Assembly (NCBI RefSeq): GCF_946481715.1
Contig: NZ_CAMLOV010000026.1
Location: forward strand, 1-44,980
From: an uncultured Mucilaginibacter sp.
GTDB taxonomy: Bacteria > Bacteroidota > Bacteroidia > Sphingobacteriales > Sphingobacteriaceae
Length of the DNA stretch: 44,980 bases
Direction: 5' to 3'
In this document: positions 34,127 through 42,064 of the stretch, piece by piece
Layout: each line of letters opens with the position of its first letter
Position numbering within the stretch: position 1 is the first letter of the stretch
Position numbers and translations under genes: made by a program
The notes under the pieces: model-generated
The model's database searches: none
What the model saw: only the letters and a program-made list of their open reading frames with translations
Told to the model about the DNA's origin: nothing

Positions 34127-35389
34127 TTGAATATCGGCATTTTCACCTATGGCACCCGCGGCGATGTGCAACCTTATATTGCATTAGCACTTGGGCTTAT
34201 GCAAAACGGGCAACAGGTAACTATAGCTGCGCCCGGGAATTTTAAGGAATTGGTTGAGGGCTATGGTGTTGCTTTCCACCCATTACATGGCGATGCCGAA
34301 ACCATGATGAATTCGCCCGAAGGGCAACGCGTATTGCAAACAGAGGATACGATAAAGCTGATGAAGTACTTTTTTAAGGTATTGCACCAAGTAAGGCTGC
34401 CTTTACGCAAAAGCTATATTGAGGGAATGAGCAAGGTTGATTACATTATAGTAAACGCCGCTACCCTACCCATTACCAGCGCTATTGCCGAAAAGCAAAA
34501 CAAAAAAATGGCAATAACTTATTTTATGCCACCTGTTGTGCCTACCGGCGAATTCCCGCTGGGAGATTTTGACTTTTTGAACTTTAATTGGTATAATAAG
34601 CTTACTTATAAGTTAGCACACGCTTTCTTCTGGAAATTTGTAAAAGCAGAGACAAATGAATTCAGAAAAGAATTGGGATTGCCCATCTTAAAAGAAAACC
34701 TTATAAATTACATTGGCAAAAAAAAACCGCTCGACTTGTATTGCATTAGCCAGAGCCTTATTCCCCAGCCTAAGGATTGGGACGATAACCATAAAATAAC
34801 CGGTTTTTTAACCGTGCCAGAAATAAGAACAACTAACGATGTTGACGAATCTACCCCGGCATTAAACAATTGGCTGCAACAAGGCGATAAACCAATATAC
34901 ATAGGCTTTGGCAGCAATGGCATAGGCAACACGGAAAAATTTGTAACCATTATAAACCAAGTGTTAACCGGAACTAATGAGCGCATATTGTTCTGCGCCG
35001 GCTGGTCGGTTTTTACCAATTTGCCCCGGCATAAAAACTTATTTGTTGCCAAATATGTAAACCATGAGGCTGTGCTGCCGAAATGCAAAGCGGCCATATT
35101 CCATGGTGGCGCGGGTACGCTTGCAGCAATGTTGCGGCACAACCTGCCGGTAATTATTGTCTCGTTTTACACCGACCAGCCCACCTGGGGTAAAATTGTA
35201 GAGCGGAAGAAATTGGGAGTACACATTCCAGTTAAACAACTCACGGCGGATAAGCTGCTATTGGCTATAGTTAGGGTTCAATCAGCAGAAATAAAGGAGC
35301 GCGTTGCGATTATAGGCGAACAAATCAGGAATGAAAACGGGCTTGAGAGGGCGGTGGAAGAGATTGAAAGTTTCTTTTCTTCCACTTAG
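34127..35389 (+). CDS. GT1-family glycosyltransferase (UGT/sterol-glucosyltransferase-like)
   Basis: A 420-residue protein starting at TTG 34127; no ATG fits. The N-terminus IGIFTYGTRGDVQPYIALALGLMQNGQQVTIAAPGNF is the acceptor domain opening of the UGT80/Atg26-like GT1 group, and HGGAGTLAAMLRHNLPVIIVSFYTDQPTWG (His326 onward) is the nucleotide-sugar site. The typical reaction is sugar transfer from UDP-glucose or similar to a lipophilic acceptor (sterol, hopanoid, carotenoid or natural product). No biosynthetic neighbours reveal the acceptor. Cytoplasmic or membrane-associated. Confidence 0.88.
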   Translation: MNIGIFTYGTRGDVQPYIALALGLMQNGQQVTIAAPGNFKELVEGYGVAFHPLHGDAETMMNSPEGQRVLQTEDTIKLMKYFFKVLHQVRLPLRKSYIEGMSKVDYIIVNAATLPITSAIAEKQNKKMAITYFMPPVVPTGEFPLGDFDFLNFNWYNKLTYKLAHAFFWKFVKAETNEFRKELGLPILKENLINYIGKKKPLDLYCISQSLIPQPKDWDDNHKITGFLTVPEIRTTNDVDESTPALNNWLQQGDKPIYIGFGSNGIGNTEKFVTIINQVLTGTNERILFCAGWSVFTNLPRHKNLFVAKYVNHEAVLPKCKAAIFHGGAGTLAAMLRHNLPVIIVSFYTDQPTWGKIVERKKLGVHIPVKQLTADKLLLAIVRVQSAEIKERVAIIGEQIRNENGLERAVEEIESFFSST

Positions 35390-35443
35390 CATCCGCTTTT
35401 ACCAACTGCTGCCAGAATAAAGAAACCGCTACCGCTATTTTTT

Positions 35444-35451
35444 TACCTTTG
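35444..35451 (+). promoter_or_regulatory. -7 box just upstream of hemW
   Basis: TACCTTTG followed by CGCC and the ATG, the same TAnnTTTGCGCCATGG arrangement as in front of atpZ. The transcript would have almost no leader. No convincing -33 element. Confidence 0.45.
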
Positions 35452-35455
35452 CGCC

Positions 35456-36580
35456 ATGGCCGGCATCTACCTACATATCCCCTTTTGCAAACAAGCATGC
35501 CATTACTGCGATTTCCATTTCAGCACCTCTTTAAAATATAAAAACGAAATGCTGCAGGCTTTGCTAAAGGAAATTTCCTTGCAAAAGAACTACCTGCCGG
35601 GCGAAACTATAGAAACTATTTACTTTGGCGGCGGCACACCCTCGGTTTTAGAACCGGCAGAAATAAGCCAATTAATAGATGCCATAACCCAATTGCACAC
35701 GGTGGCCAACGGCGCGGAGATAACGATGGAGGCCAACCCCGATGACCTCGGGAACCAAAAACTGGCCGGGTTAAGGGCAACGCCTGTTAACCGTTTCAGC
35801 ATTGGCATACAATCTTTTTTTGATGAGGATTTGCAATGGATGAACCGTGTACACCGCGCCGCCGAGGCTGAAGCGTCCGTAAAACGCGCGCAGGATGCCG
35901 GCTTCGAAAACATAACTGTAGACCTGATATATGGCTATCCGCTACTGAGCGATGCGAAATGGAAGCAAAACTTAAGCAAAGTTTTCGAACTGGACGTGCC
36001 ACATGTCTCCGCCTACAGCATGACGGTGGAACCCCAAACCGCACTTGCCGCCTTTATCAGCAAAAAAAAGCAGCCCCCCATGAGCGAGCAGCAAAGTGCC
36101 GGACAATTTATTTTGATGACGGATGCCATGCAGGCCAACGGTTTCGAGCAATACGAAATCTCCAACTTTTGCAAGCCCGGCCATTATTCCCGGCACAATT
36201 CCAACTATTGGAAAGGTGTAAAATACCTCGGGCTGGGGCCGTCGGCGCACTCTTTTAACGGCGATACCCGGCAATGGAACATTGCCAACAATGCCAGGTA
36301 CATTGCTTCGGTTTTAGGTGAATCTAAGGTGCCTGCCGAGGTAGAACTATTAACCGAAACCAACCGGCTGAATGAGTACATCATGACCTCCCTGCGTACC
36401 ACCTGGGGGCTGGATATAGATAAACTGAACACCATCGCCAATGGCTCAGCAACCGAGCTGCTAAAAGCGGCGCGCCCCTATTTTGAGGATGGGAGCATCG
36501 TACAAAACGACAGCAGCATCACCCTAACCGCCCACGGCAAGCTATATGCCGATAACATTGCAGCAGCCCTCTTTTTTTAG
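35456..36580 (+). CDS. hemW: Radical SAM protein HemW (heme chaperone; oxygen-independent coproporphyrinogen III oxidase-like)
   Basis: A 374-residue protein. The iron-sulfur cluster motif is CKQACHYC (Cys11, Cys15, Cys18) in GIYLHIPFCKQACHYCDFHF. Further SAM-domain segments are IYFGGGTPSVLEP, EANPDDL, RFSIGIQSFFDEDL and VDLIYGYPLLSDAKW, and the HemW C-terminal domain (YEISNFCKPGHYSRHNSNYWKGVKYLGLGPSAHSF). It lacks the extra cysteine of HemN after the cluster (CDF rather than CGC), which points to HemW, a heme-transfer chaperone, rather than a true oxidase. Monocistronic. Confidence 0.92.
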   Translation: MAGIYLHIPFCKQACHYCDFHFSTSLKYKNEMLQALLKEISLQKNYLPGETIETIYFGGGTPSVLEPAEISQLIDAITQLHTVANGAEITMEANPDDLGNQKLAGLRATPVNRFSIGIQSFFDEDLQWMNRVHRAAEAEASVKRAQDAGFENITVDLIYGYPLLSDAKWKQNLSKVFELDVPHVSAYSMTVEPQTALAAFISKKKQPPMSEQQSAGQFILMTDAMQANGFEQYEISNFCKPGHYSRHNSNYWKGVKYLGLGPSAHSFNGDTRQWNIANNARYIASVLGESKVPAEVELLTETNRLNEYIMTSLRTTWGLDIDKLNTIANGSATELLKAARPYFEDGSIVQNDSSITLTAHGKLYADNIAAALFF

Positions 36581-36718
36581 TGGGAGTACGTAATTTTAAC
36601 ATGTAGGGTATAAAACTTTCTTATCCGTTTTTGTTGTAACAACATTGGCAGCTAATAAAAACCAATGGTGGATTAACGGCGTATCTCCCTGTATATTTAT
36701 CAATAACAACATCTACCT

Positions 36719-37267
36719 ATGAAAAAAATTATCGTCGCGGCAATTGCATTAGCATTTAGCGTAATTGCCCCAAACATCTATGCGCAAACCAAAATGGTGG
36801 GCGGCGCAGCTATGTATCCAACAAAAAACATTGTTGCCAATGCTGTTAATTCTAAAGACCACACAACACTTGTTGCTGCTGTTAAAGCGGCCGGATTAGT
36901 GGAAACTTTGCAATCTACAGGCCCGTTCACGGTGTTTGCACCAACCAATGAGGCTTTTAACAAGTTGCCCGCCGGTACGGTAGAAACATTGGTTAAGCCC
37001 GAAAACAAAGCCACTCTAACAAAAATTTTAACCTACCATGTAGTTTCAGGGAAATTGAGTGCTGCCGACTTATTTGCAAAAATAAAAGCAGGCGGCGGAA
37101 AAGCCGAGTTGAATACGGTTAGCGGCGGTATTTTAACCGCTATGGCCGATGGCAAAAAGATTTACCTGGTAGACGAAAAAGGCGGGAAATCGTGGGTGAC
37201 CATTGCCGATGTTAACCAAAGCAATGGTGTAATACACGTAGTGAATACCGTGTTAATGCCTAATTAA
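36719..37267 (+). CDS. Secreted fasciclin (FAS1) domain protein
   Basis: A 182-residue protein with signal peptide MKKIIVAAIALAFSVIAPNIYAQ and one FAS1 domain: the H1 motif TGPFTVFAPTNEAFNKLP, the YH motif LTYHVVSGKL and the H2-like SNGVIHVVNTVLMPN at the C-terminus. FAS1 domains mediate adhesion and are often secreted in bacteria; a specific partner is not evident. Monocistronic with its own terminator. Confidence 0.92.
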   Translation: MKKIIVAAIALAFSVIAPNIYAQTKMVGGAAMYPTKNIVANAVNSKDHTTLVAAVKAAGLVETLQSTGPFTVFAPTNEAFNKLPAGTVETLVKPENKATLTKILTYHVVSGKLSAADLFAKIKAGGGKAELNTVSGGILTAMADGKKIYLVDEKGGKSWVTIADVNQSNGVIHVVNTVLMPN

Positions 37268-37285
37268 TGAGTGAGTTGTGAGTAG

Positions 37286-37323
37286 AAAGTGGTGAGTGGT
37301 TTAAATTGCTCACCACTTTTTTT
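37286..37323 (+). terminator. Terminator after the fasciclin gene
   Basis: An 11-bp perfect stem AAAGTGGTGAG (37286-37296) / CTCACCACTTT (37309-37319) with a 12-nt loop, running into a T tract to 37323. It is 18 nt after the stop codon. Confidence 0.85.
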
Positions 37324-37455
37324 GTTTCCTCCCCAATAACTTTACACAATTTTAACCTGGTTTTAACTGCTCCTGCATTTTTATTTTGTTATTTTGTTAA
37401 ATTATGGTGAACTGTTGCGTTATAAGTAATAGTTAATTAACCCCATGTGCAGATT

Positions 37456-38337
37456 ATGAGCTTTATCCTCTCCCCGATTGATACTGTTGAAACCATTTCT
37501 CCCGAAGATTTCCGCGAGAAATACCTGAAACCGCGCCGCCCGCTGGTGATAAAAGGCCTTACCAAAACCTGGCCCGCCCGCGAGAAATGGACCCCCGAAT
37601 ACCTCAAACAAGTAGTTGGCAATAAGGTAGTTCCGTTGTATGATAACTCCAAGGCCGACCCATCCAAGCCCATTAATTCATCGGCGAAGGAGATGCCTTT
37701 TGATGAGTATATCGACCTGATCCGCAGCACCCCTACCGAGCTTCGCATCTTCTTTTTCAACATATTTAAACAGGCGCCGCAACTGCTGGACGATGTTGTT
37801 TTACCTAAAGATTTGATGGGCGGTTTCCTGGAAAGCATGCCCGCTATGTTCTTCGGTGGGTCTAATTCGGTTACGTTTTTGCACTATGATATCGATCTGC
37901 CCCACATTTTCCATACCCATTTTGGGGGGCGCAAGCATGTAATATTGTTTGAGAATAAGTGGAAAAGGAGGCTATACTGCATCCCAAACGCTACCTATGC
38001 GCTGGAGGATTACGATGTGCAAAACCCTGATACAAAGAAGTTTCCGGCGCTGGACGGCGTTGAGGGAACCGAGGTTTTCCTGGAACATGGCGACACCCTG
38101 TTTATGCCTACCGGCTACTGGCACTGGATGAAATATATCGACGGCTCGTACTCGCTTAGCCTGCGTGCCTGGGATGCCAGCATTACCCGCAAAGCCGCCA
38201 GCCTGTACAATTTAGCTGTAAAAGGCGGGGTAGACAGTCTGCTGAAGATGGCTTTTAAAGAGAAATACGCCCATTACCGCGAGGCCCTGGCCATTAAATG
38301 GGCCGAAAAAGAGCTCGCAGAAGGCAAGCCATATTAG
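37456..38337 (+). CDS. Cupin-like / JmjC-type iron(II) oxygenase
   Basis: About 293 residues from ATG 37456; an in-frame GTG at 37447 would add three residues. The fold is that of the cupin_8/JmjC-like family: RPLVIKGLTKTWPAREKWTPEYLKQVVG at the N-terminus, the metal-binding HxD in FLHYDIDLPHIFHTHFGG and the distal histidine in HGDTLFMPTGYWHWM. These residues would bind iron(II) and 2-oxoglutarate; relatives are protein or RNA hydroxylases. The substrate is unknown. It is directly followed by an unusual 10-bp-phased repeat array. Confidence 0.85.
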   Translation: MSFILSPIDTVETISPEDFREKYLKPRRPLVIKGLTKTWPAREKWTPEYLKQVVGNKVVPLYDNSKADPSKPINSSAKEMPFDEYIDLIRSTPTELRIFFFNIFKQAPQLLDDVVLPKDLMGGFLESMPAMFFGGSNSVTFLHYDIDLPHIFHTHFGGRKHVILFENKWKRRLYCIPNATYALEDYDVQNPDTKKFPALDGVEGTEVFLEHGDTLFMPTGYWHWMKYIDGSYSLSLRAWDASITRKAASLYNLAVKGGVDSLLKMAFKEKYAHYREALAIKWAEKELAEGKPY

Positions 38338-38654
38338 GATTTGGGCCCTTAAACTGTACGAATCGTACAGTTCGTACAGTTTCGTACAGTTCGTACAATT
38401 TTACCGGCGGCTCGTACAGTTTCGTACAACTTCGTACAGTTTCGTACACTTTCGCACAGTTTCGTACAGTTTCGTACAGCGAAATGGCGATGTTCAAAAA
38501 TTTGCGTTTTTCGGAGCTTTTTCGGTGTTTTTCTTTGATTTTCTGTGCTTGATCGGTGCAAATAAGGCGGCTTAATTGTGGCTTTGTAAATTGCCCGCAA
38601 AACAGGTTTTTGGTCGACGGCTTAAAAGCCACCAACCCATGGCGAAACCATCAC
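38338..38654. other. 317-bp intergenic region after the cupin gene
   Basis: It contains the phased array (38353-38481) and then about 170 bp of unremarkable sequence with no gene, terminator or tRNA that I can support. The minus-strand open frames that cross the array encode KLYETVR-like repeats as a by-product of the repeat and are not considered genes. Confidence 0.7.
38353..38481. repeat. 10-bp-phased TCGTACAGTT repeat array
   Basis: Eleven direct copies of TCGTACAGTT (consensus) begin at 38363, 38372, 38382, 38391, 38412, 38422, 38432, 38442, 38452, 38462 and 38472, so the spacings are 9, 10, 9, 21 and then six times exactly 10. One inverted copy (ACTGTACGA, 38353-38361) precedes them. 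Substitutions in single units (TCGCACAGT, TCGTACACT, TCGTACAAC) show that the units have diverged. The spacing equals one DNA turn. It is not a CRISPR: units are too short and there are no spacers. Confidence 0.85.
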
Positions 38655-39206
38655 TTATTTCGCCCGGCCGGATTGGTGCCGGCCACCGGCCACACTTACC
38701 GTCAAGATAGTTTTGCCGGCGAATATTAAATCGCCGGGCTTAACGGCCTCTTCCAAAACAATACCATTTGAGGGTGCTACCAAAAAATAATTCCCTTCTG
38801 CTGCTAAGCTTTTTTGAAAGTTAGCCCCGGCATCGATCAAGTTCTTTTTTGCTGCTTCGAGTTGCGCAGCGGTTATGGCCTTATTTTTAAATTGCGCCCT
38901 GGCCTGTACGTACGCCTCTCTGGCTTTATTACGGTAAAATAAGGCACTCATAATTGGCGCATTCACATCCTGATACTCCAGGCTGGCCAGCAATTGCCCC
39001 TTTTTAAACCTTTCGCCCTTATGTACATAAATGTGAGCTAAAACGCCATTGCAATTAAAGTACAGCCCCTGTTTCTGCCCATGCAAACCCGTGGCGGTAA
39101 TGGTACGGAAGGGATATGCAGCGGGACGGGTTATAGTACTTTTATTTGGTGTTTCGGCAGTGGCGATGCGCATGCAGGAGAACAAAAGTAGTGCAAGGGC
39201 TTTCAT
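38655..39206 (-). CDS. Short periplasmic membrane-fusion-protein-like protein (HlyD/RND type)
   Basis: A 183-residue protein with signal peptide (MKALALLLFSCMRIATA). It contains half a lipoyl-like domain (YVHKGERFKKGQLLASLEYQDVNAPI), an alpha-helical hairpin (KAREAYVQARAQFKNKAITAAQLEAAKKNLIDAGANFQKSL) and the second lipoyl half (FLVAPSNGIVLEEAVKPGDLIFAGKTILTVSVAG). The following beta-barrel and membrane-proximal domains of normal RND adaptor proteins (350-400 residues) are missing, so it is either a truncated gene or a minimal adaptor. No pump genes are adjacent. The gene is divergent from the metal ATPase. Confidence 0.7.
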   Translation of the reverse strand: MKALALLLFSCMRIATAETPNKSTITRPAAYPFRTITATGLHGQKQGLYFNCNGVLAHIYVHKGERFKKGQLLASLEYQDVNAPIMSALFYRNKAREAYVQARAQFKNKAITAAQLEAAKKNLIDAGANFQKSLAAEGNYFLVAPSNGIVLEEAVKPGDLIFAGKTILTVSVAGGRHQSGRAK

Positions 39207-39515
39207 GTTTTTTTATTGTTGGCGGCAGCGAAGGTATGGCCGCGCCCTTTTTGATGAAACCCGAATCTTGCGCATTTACCGGTAAAGGCCTAAGATATGA
39301 TGGCAGCCCCCGCCGATAGAAGCGGGGCCGGGCTTTGCCGGGCTACGCTGCGCTTCGGCCGCCTTAACCCCCGCACGAACACCTCGCGCAGGCGGCTTCC
39401 CCTCTCAATCCCTCCTGCTTGCCTATGCCAAAACCCGGATAGAACAAAAGGGATTTTAATTGTTATTGCATTATTAAACCCATAACCTTGCCGGCCGACG
39501 GGCTTAATCCACATC
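39207..39515. other. 309-bp intergenic region between the MFP-like gene and the metal ATPase
   Basis: It contains one copy of a GC-rich dispersed repeat (39301-39420). Outside the repeat I see no promoter boxes or genes that I can defend. The two neighbouring genes are divergent, so promoters for both must lie here. Confidence 0.6.
39301..39420. repeat. GC-rich dispersed repeat, copy 1
   Basis: About 120 bp that match, inverted, positions 42934-43051. Shared segments include GATAGAAGCGGG, GGGCTACGCTGCGCTTCGG, CTCGCGCAGGCGGCT and CCCCTCTCAATCCCT. Internal small dyads (CCCCGC/GCGGGG) suggest folded RNA or DNA. No coding capacity. Confidence 0.8.
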
Positions 39516-41573
39516 ATGATGAAAAAGCAACAACAAAAGGCAGCAGAAAGACAACCGCAGGTTGACAGCCCGGCCTCAATGCATAAAGAAGAAAAGCACG
39601 ATCATGAGCATGGGGCGAATGCAGCGGGCCACAACCACGAGCATAGCAGCATCTTCGGCAAAAATACGGAGTTGATCTTCGCAGCACTTTCGGGGGTATT
39701 TTTGGCATTAGGGTTTGGGTTATCCTACATCCATTCCCTGCCGCCCTTAACCAGCACTATTCTTTACGCCACGGGCTATTTATTTGGCGGCTTTTATACC
39801 ACTAAAGAAGCCTACGAGGCCATCAGCAAAGGGCAGTTCGAAATTGATTTCCTGATGCTGGTAGCCGCCGTTGGCGCGGCGTTCCTGGGCCAATGGGCCG
39901 AGGGCGCATTATTGTTATTCCTGTTTAGCTTCGGCCACTCGCTGGAGCATTATGCCATGGGCAAAGCTACCAGGTCTATTGCTGCTTTGGCAGACCTTGC
40001 CCCAAAAACAGCCCTCGTTAGGCGCGATGGTAAAGAAATTGAAATACCCATTGAGGAATTGGTTTTAGGCGATGTGATTATTATTAAACCAAACAGTAAG
40101 ATCTCTGCGGATGGTGCGGTTATTAAAGGCGAAAGCAGCGTTAACCAGGCACCCATTACCGGCGAAAGCGTACCGGTGGATAAATCGCCGGTAGCCGACC
40201 CGGATAAAGACTATGATGATAAAACACTAAAAGCCGAAAACAAAGTATTTGCCGGAACGATAAATGGCAGCCAGGTTTTAGAAGTTAAAGTAACCAAACT
40301 GGCGGCCGATTCCACGCTTTCCCGGCTGGTAAAACTGGTGAACGATACCGAAGCGCAAAAATCGCCTACCCAATTATTTACCGATAAGTTGCAAAAGTAT
40401 TACGTACCCGGTGTATTGGCACTGGTTGGGCTGTTGCTGTTAGCTTTCCTGGTAATAGATGAGCCTTTCAGCAAGAGTTTTTACAGGGCAATGGCGGTAC
40501 TGGTGGCCGCCAGCCCCTGCGCCTTAGCTATCTCCACACCCAGCGCAGTATTAAGCGCCATAGCCCGTGCGGCACGGGGTGGTGTACTGATCAAAGGCGG
40601 CGGCCCTCTGGAAGAATTGGGCGGGCTCAGCGCTATTGCTTTTGATAAGACCGGAACGCTTACCGAAGGTAAACCTAAATTAACCGGTGTGGTGGCATTA
40701 GCTAAACTGGCCGAGGATGAAGTGCTGGAAATTGCTATTGCTGTTGAAAAGCTAAGCGACCACCCCTTGGCAGCGGCCATTGTTAAAGGCGGGCTGGAAC
40801 GGTTAAAACAAAAAGATATTCCGTCGGCTAAAAACCTTCAGTCGGTTACCGGGCATGGGGTAAAAGCTACCGTTGGCGGCAAAAAGATCATCATTGGCAA
40901 CCGAAGCCTGTTCAAAAACCTTGCAGCCGATGTGCACGCACAGGTTGAAAAGCTGGAAAAAGAAGGCAATACCACGATGCTTGTAGCGCAGGAAGGTGAA
41001 ATAATCGGGCTTATCGCTTTAATGGATGTGCCGCGTAAAGAAGCGAAGAAAACACTGACAGAACTGAAAGGCCTGGGCATCAAAAAAATGATTATGCTAA
41101 CCGGCGATAACCAGCAGGTTACCGAAGCCGTTGCCAAACAAATTGGGATAACGGATGCAATGGGCGGCCTATTACCCGAACAAAAGGTAAAGGCGGTGCA
41201 GGATCTGATCAGGAAAGAAAAGAAGGTTGCGATGATTGGCGACGGTGTAAACGATGCGCCGGCAATGGCCAAAAGCACCGTAGGTATTGCAATGGGTGCC
41301 GCAGGTTCGGATGTTGCGTTGGAAACAGCCGATATTGCTTTAATGGCCGACCGGTTGGACAACCTGCCCTTTGCAATTGGGTTAAGCCGCCAGTCGCGCA
41401 GGGTTATTAAACAAAACCTGGTTATCAGCTTGGGGATGGTTGCCATTTTGATCCCACTAACCATTTTAGGTATCTCCGGTATCGGTCCCGCTGTCGTCGG
41501 CCACGAAGGGTCTACATTAGTAGTGGTATTTAACGGGCTGCGCTTATTAATTTACCAGGATAACCGCAAATAG
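39516..41573 (+). CDS. P1B-4-type heavy-metal-exporting ATPase (Co/Zn/Fe type)
   Basis: A 685-residue P-type ATPase. The N-terminus is a His-rich tail (KHDHEHGANAAGHNHEHS) instead of a CxxC metal domain. The membrane metal motif is SPC (333-335) in AASPCALAISTP; the phosphorylated Asp377 is in DKTGT; SDHPLA, TGDN and GDGVNDAPAMAKS are intact; and the last helices carry HEGST (663-667). SPC plus HEGS(T) are the signature of the P1B-4 subgroup (CoaT, CtpD-like), which exports cobalt, iron or zinc. Start is either of two adjacent ATGs (39516, 39519). The exact metal cannot be decided from sequence. Confidence 0.9.
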   Translation: MMKKQQQKAAERQPQVDSPASMHKEEKHDHEHGANAAGHNHEHSSIFGKNTELIFAALSGVFLALGFGLSYIHSLPPLTSTILYATGYLFGGFYTTKEAYEAISKGQFEIDFLMLVAAVGAAFLGQWAEGALLLFLFSFGHSLEHYAMGKATRSIAALADLAPKTALVRRDGKEIEIPIEELVLGDVIIIKPNSKISADGAVIKGESSVNQAPITGESVPVDKSPVADPDKDYDDKTLKAENKVFAGTINGSQVLEVKVTKLAADSTLSRLVKLVNDTEAQKSPTQLFTDKLQKYYVPGVLALVGLLLLAFLVIDEPFSKSFYRAMAVLVAASPCALAISTPSAVLSAIARAARGGVLIKGGGPLEELGGLSAIAFDKTGTLTEGKPKLTGVVALAKLAEDEVLEIAIAVEKLSDHPLAAAIVKGGLERLKQKDIPSAKNLQSVTGHGVKATVGGKKIIIGNRSLFKNLAADVHAQVEKLEKEGNTTMLVAQEGEIIGLIALMDVPRKEAKKTLTELKGLGIKKMIMLTGDNQQVTEAVAKQIGITDAMGGLLPEQKVKAVQDLIRKEKKVAMIGDGVNDAPAMAKSTVGIAMGAAGSDVALETADIALMADRLDNLPFAIGLSRQSRRVIKQNLVISLGMVAILIPLTILGISGIGPAVVGHEGSTLVVVFNGLRLLIYQDNRK

Positions 41574-41738
41574 CAAGGTAATACCCCTGCCCATCCGGGC
41601 ATCATCCCTTTCGCGAACCGTTAACCCCCTACTGACAAAACAGTGCCACCATTTATATGCAGATATTTGGCGAACTTGCAGTATTCAACCAAAATTCATG
41701 AATTGCAAACCAATGGACGGGTCAATACCGCCTCGCCG

Positions 41739-41756
41739 GTTCAAGCGCGCTTGAAC
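41739..41756. repeat. 18-bp perfect palindrome GTTCAAGCGCGCTTGAAC
   Basis: A perfect palindrome with further partly matching CGCC/GGCG flanks (41734-41761). It lies 165 bp after the ATPase stop and just before the toxin-like remnant. A T run at 41772-41777 is too far for a classical terminator, but a weak terminator is possible. Confidence 0.6.
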
Positions 41757-41787
41757 GGGCGGGAAAAATACGTTTTTTAATTATCTC

Positions 41788-41854
41788 GTACTTTGCATTG
41801 GTTAGGCACGAGTACCCCACCGCGCTTGTCCATCGCTGCATACCCGCGCCAGTC
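41788..41854 (-). repeat. DWRGYA-type repeat, copy 1
   Basis: A roughly 65-bp repeat; on the minus strand it begins GACTGGCGCGGGTATGCAGC. Copies 2 and 3 are on the plus strand at 42828-42892 and 43117-43180. One frame reads DWRGYAAMDKRGGVLVPN. Copy 1 is fused in frame to the N-terminus of the toxin-like remnant on the opposite strand, by chance as it seems. Confidence 0.75.
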
Positions 41855-42046
41855 GGAGTATCATTAAAGAATGTATTCACGGGCAAAGGCACTTGGAAGG
41901 ACGGTGTTAACATAGGTATAGCTGCAATTGGTGTTGTTGCACTCACGACGGGAGTATTTGAAGCGTATGAGGCGGCGGAACTAACTTTTAACGTTGTGAG
42001 CGTTGGTTGGGATATCATTCAATTAGCGAGTGACGATGATTATTAA
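41855..42046 (+). pseudogene. Orphan C-terminal tip of a polymorphic (RHS-type?) toxin
   Basis: The open frame from TTG 41798 begins inside a dispersed repeat and has no native-looking start. From about 41855 it encodes some 63 residues: SLKNVFTGKGTWKDGVNIG, a hydrophobic helix (IAAIGVVALTTGVFEAYEAAEL) and a short tail ending in DDDY. This looks like the linker and end of a toxin C-terminal region of Bacteroidota RHS or similar polymorphic toxins, cut loose from its large N-terminal part. An AT-rich membrane protein gene follows after 18 nt, as an immunity gene would. Assignment rests on pattern and context only; a small independent protein cannot be ruled out. Confidence 0.4.
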
Positions 42047-42064
42047 TGTAGTAATTTTGTTTAT

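Noticed and set aside
38353..38481. CRISPR array
   Set aside because: Units are 10 bp without spacers and no cas genes are near.
38294..38635. Minus-strand open frames with repeated KLYETVR/NCTKLYE peptides
   Set aside because: The peptide repeat is a direct result of the 10-bp DNA array (three units make ten codons); there is no start context, domain or neighbour support.
41722..42018. Minus-strand open frame PTGAGMQRWTSAVGYSCL and onwards as a gene
   Set aside because: It runs through repeat copy 1 and opposite the toxin-like tip; no start or domain, best read as repeat translation.
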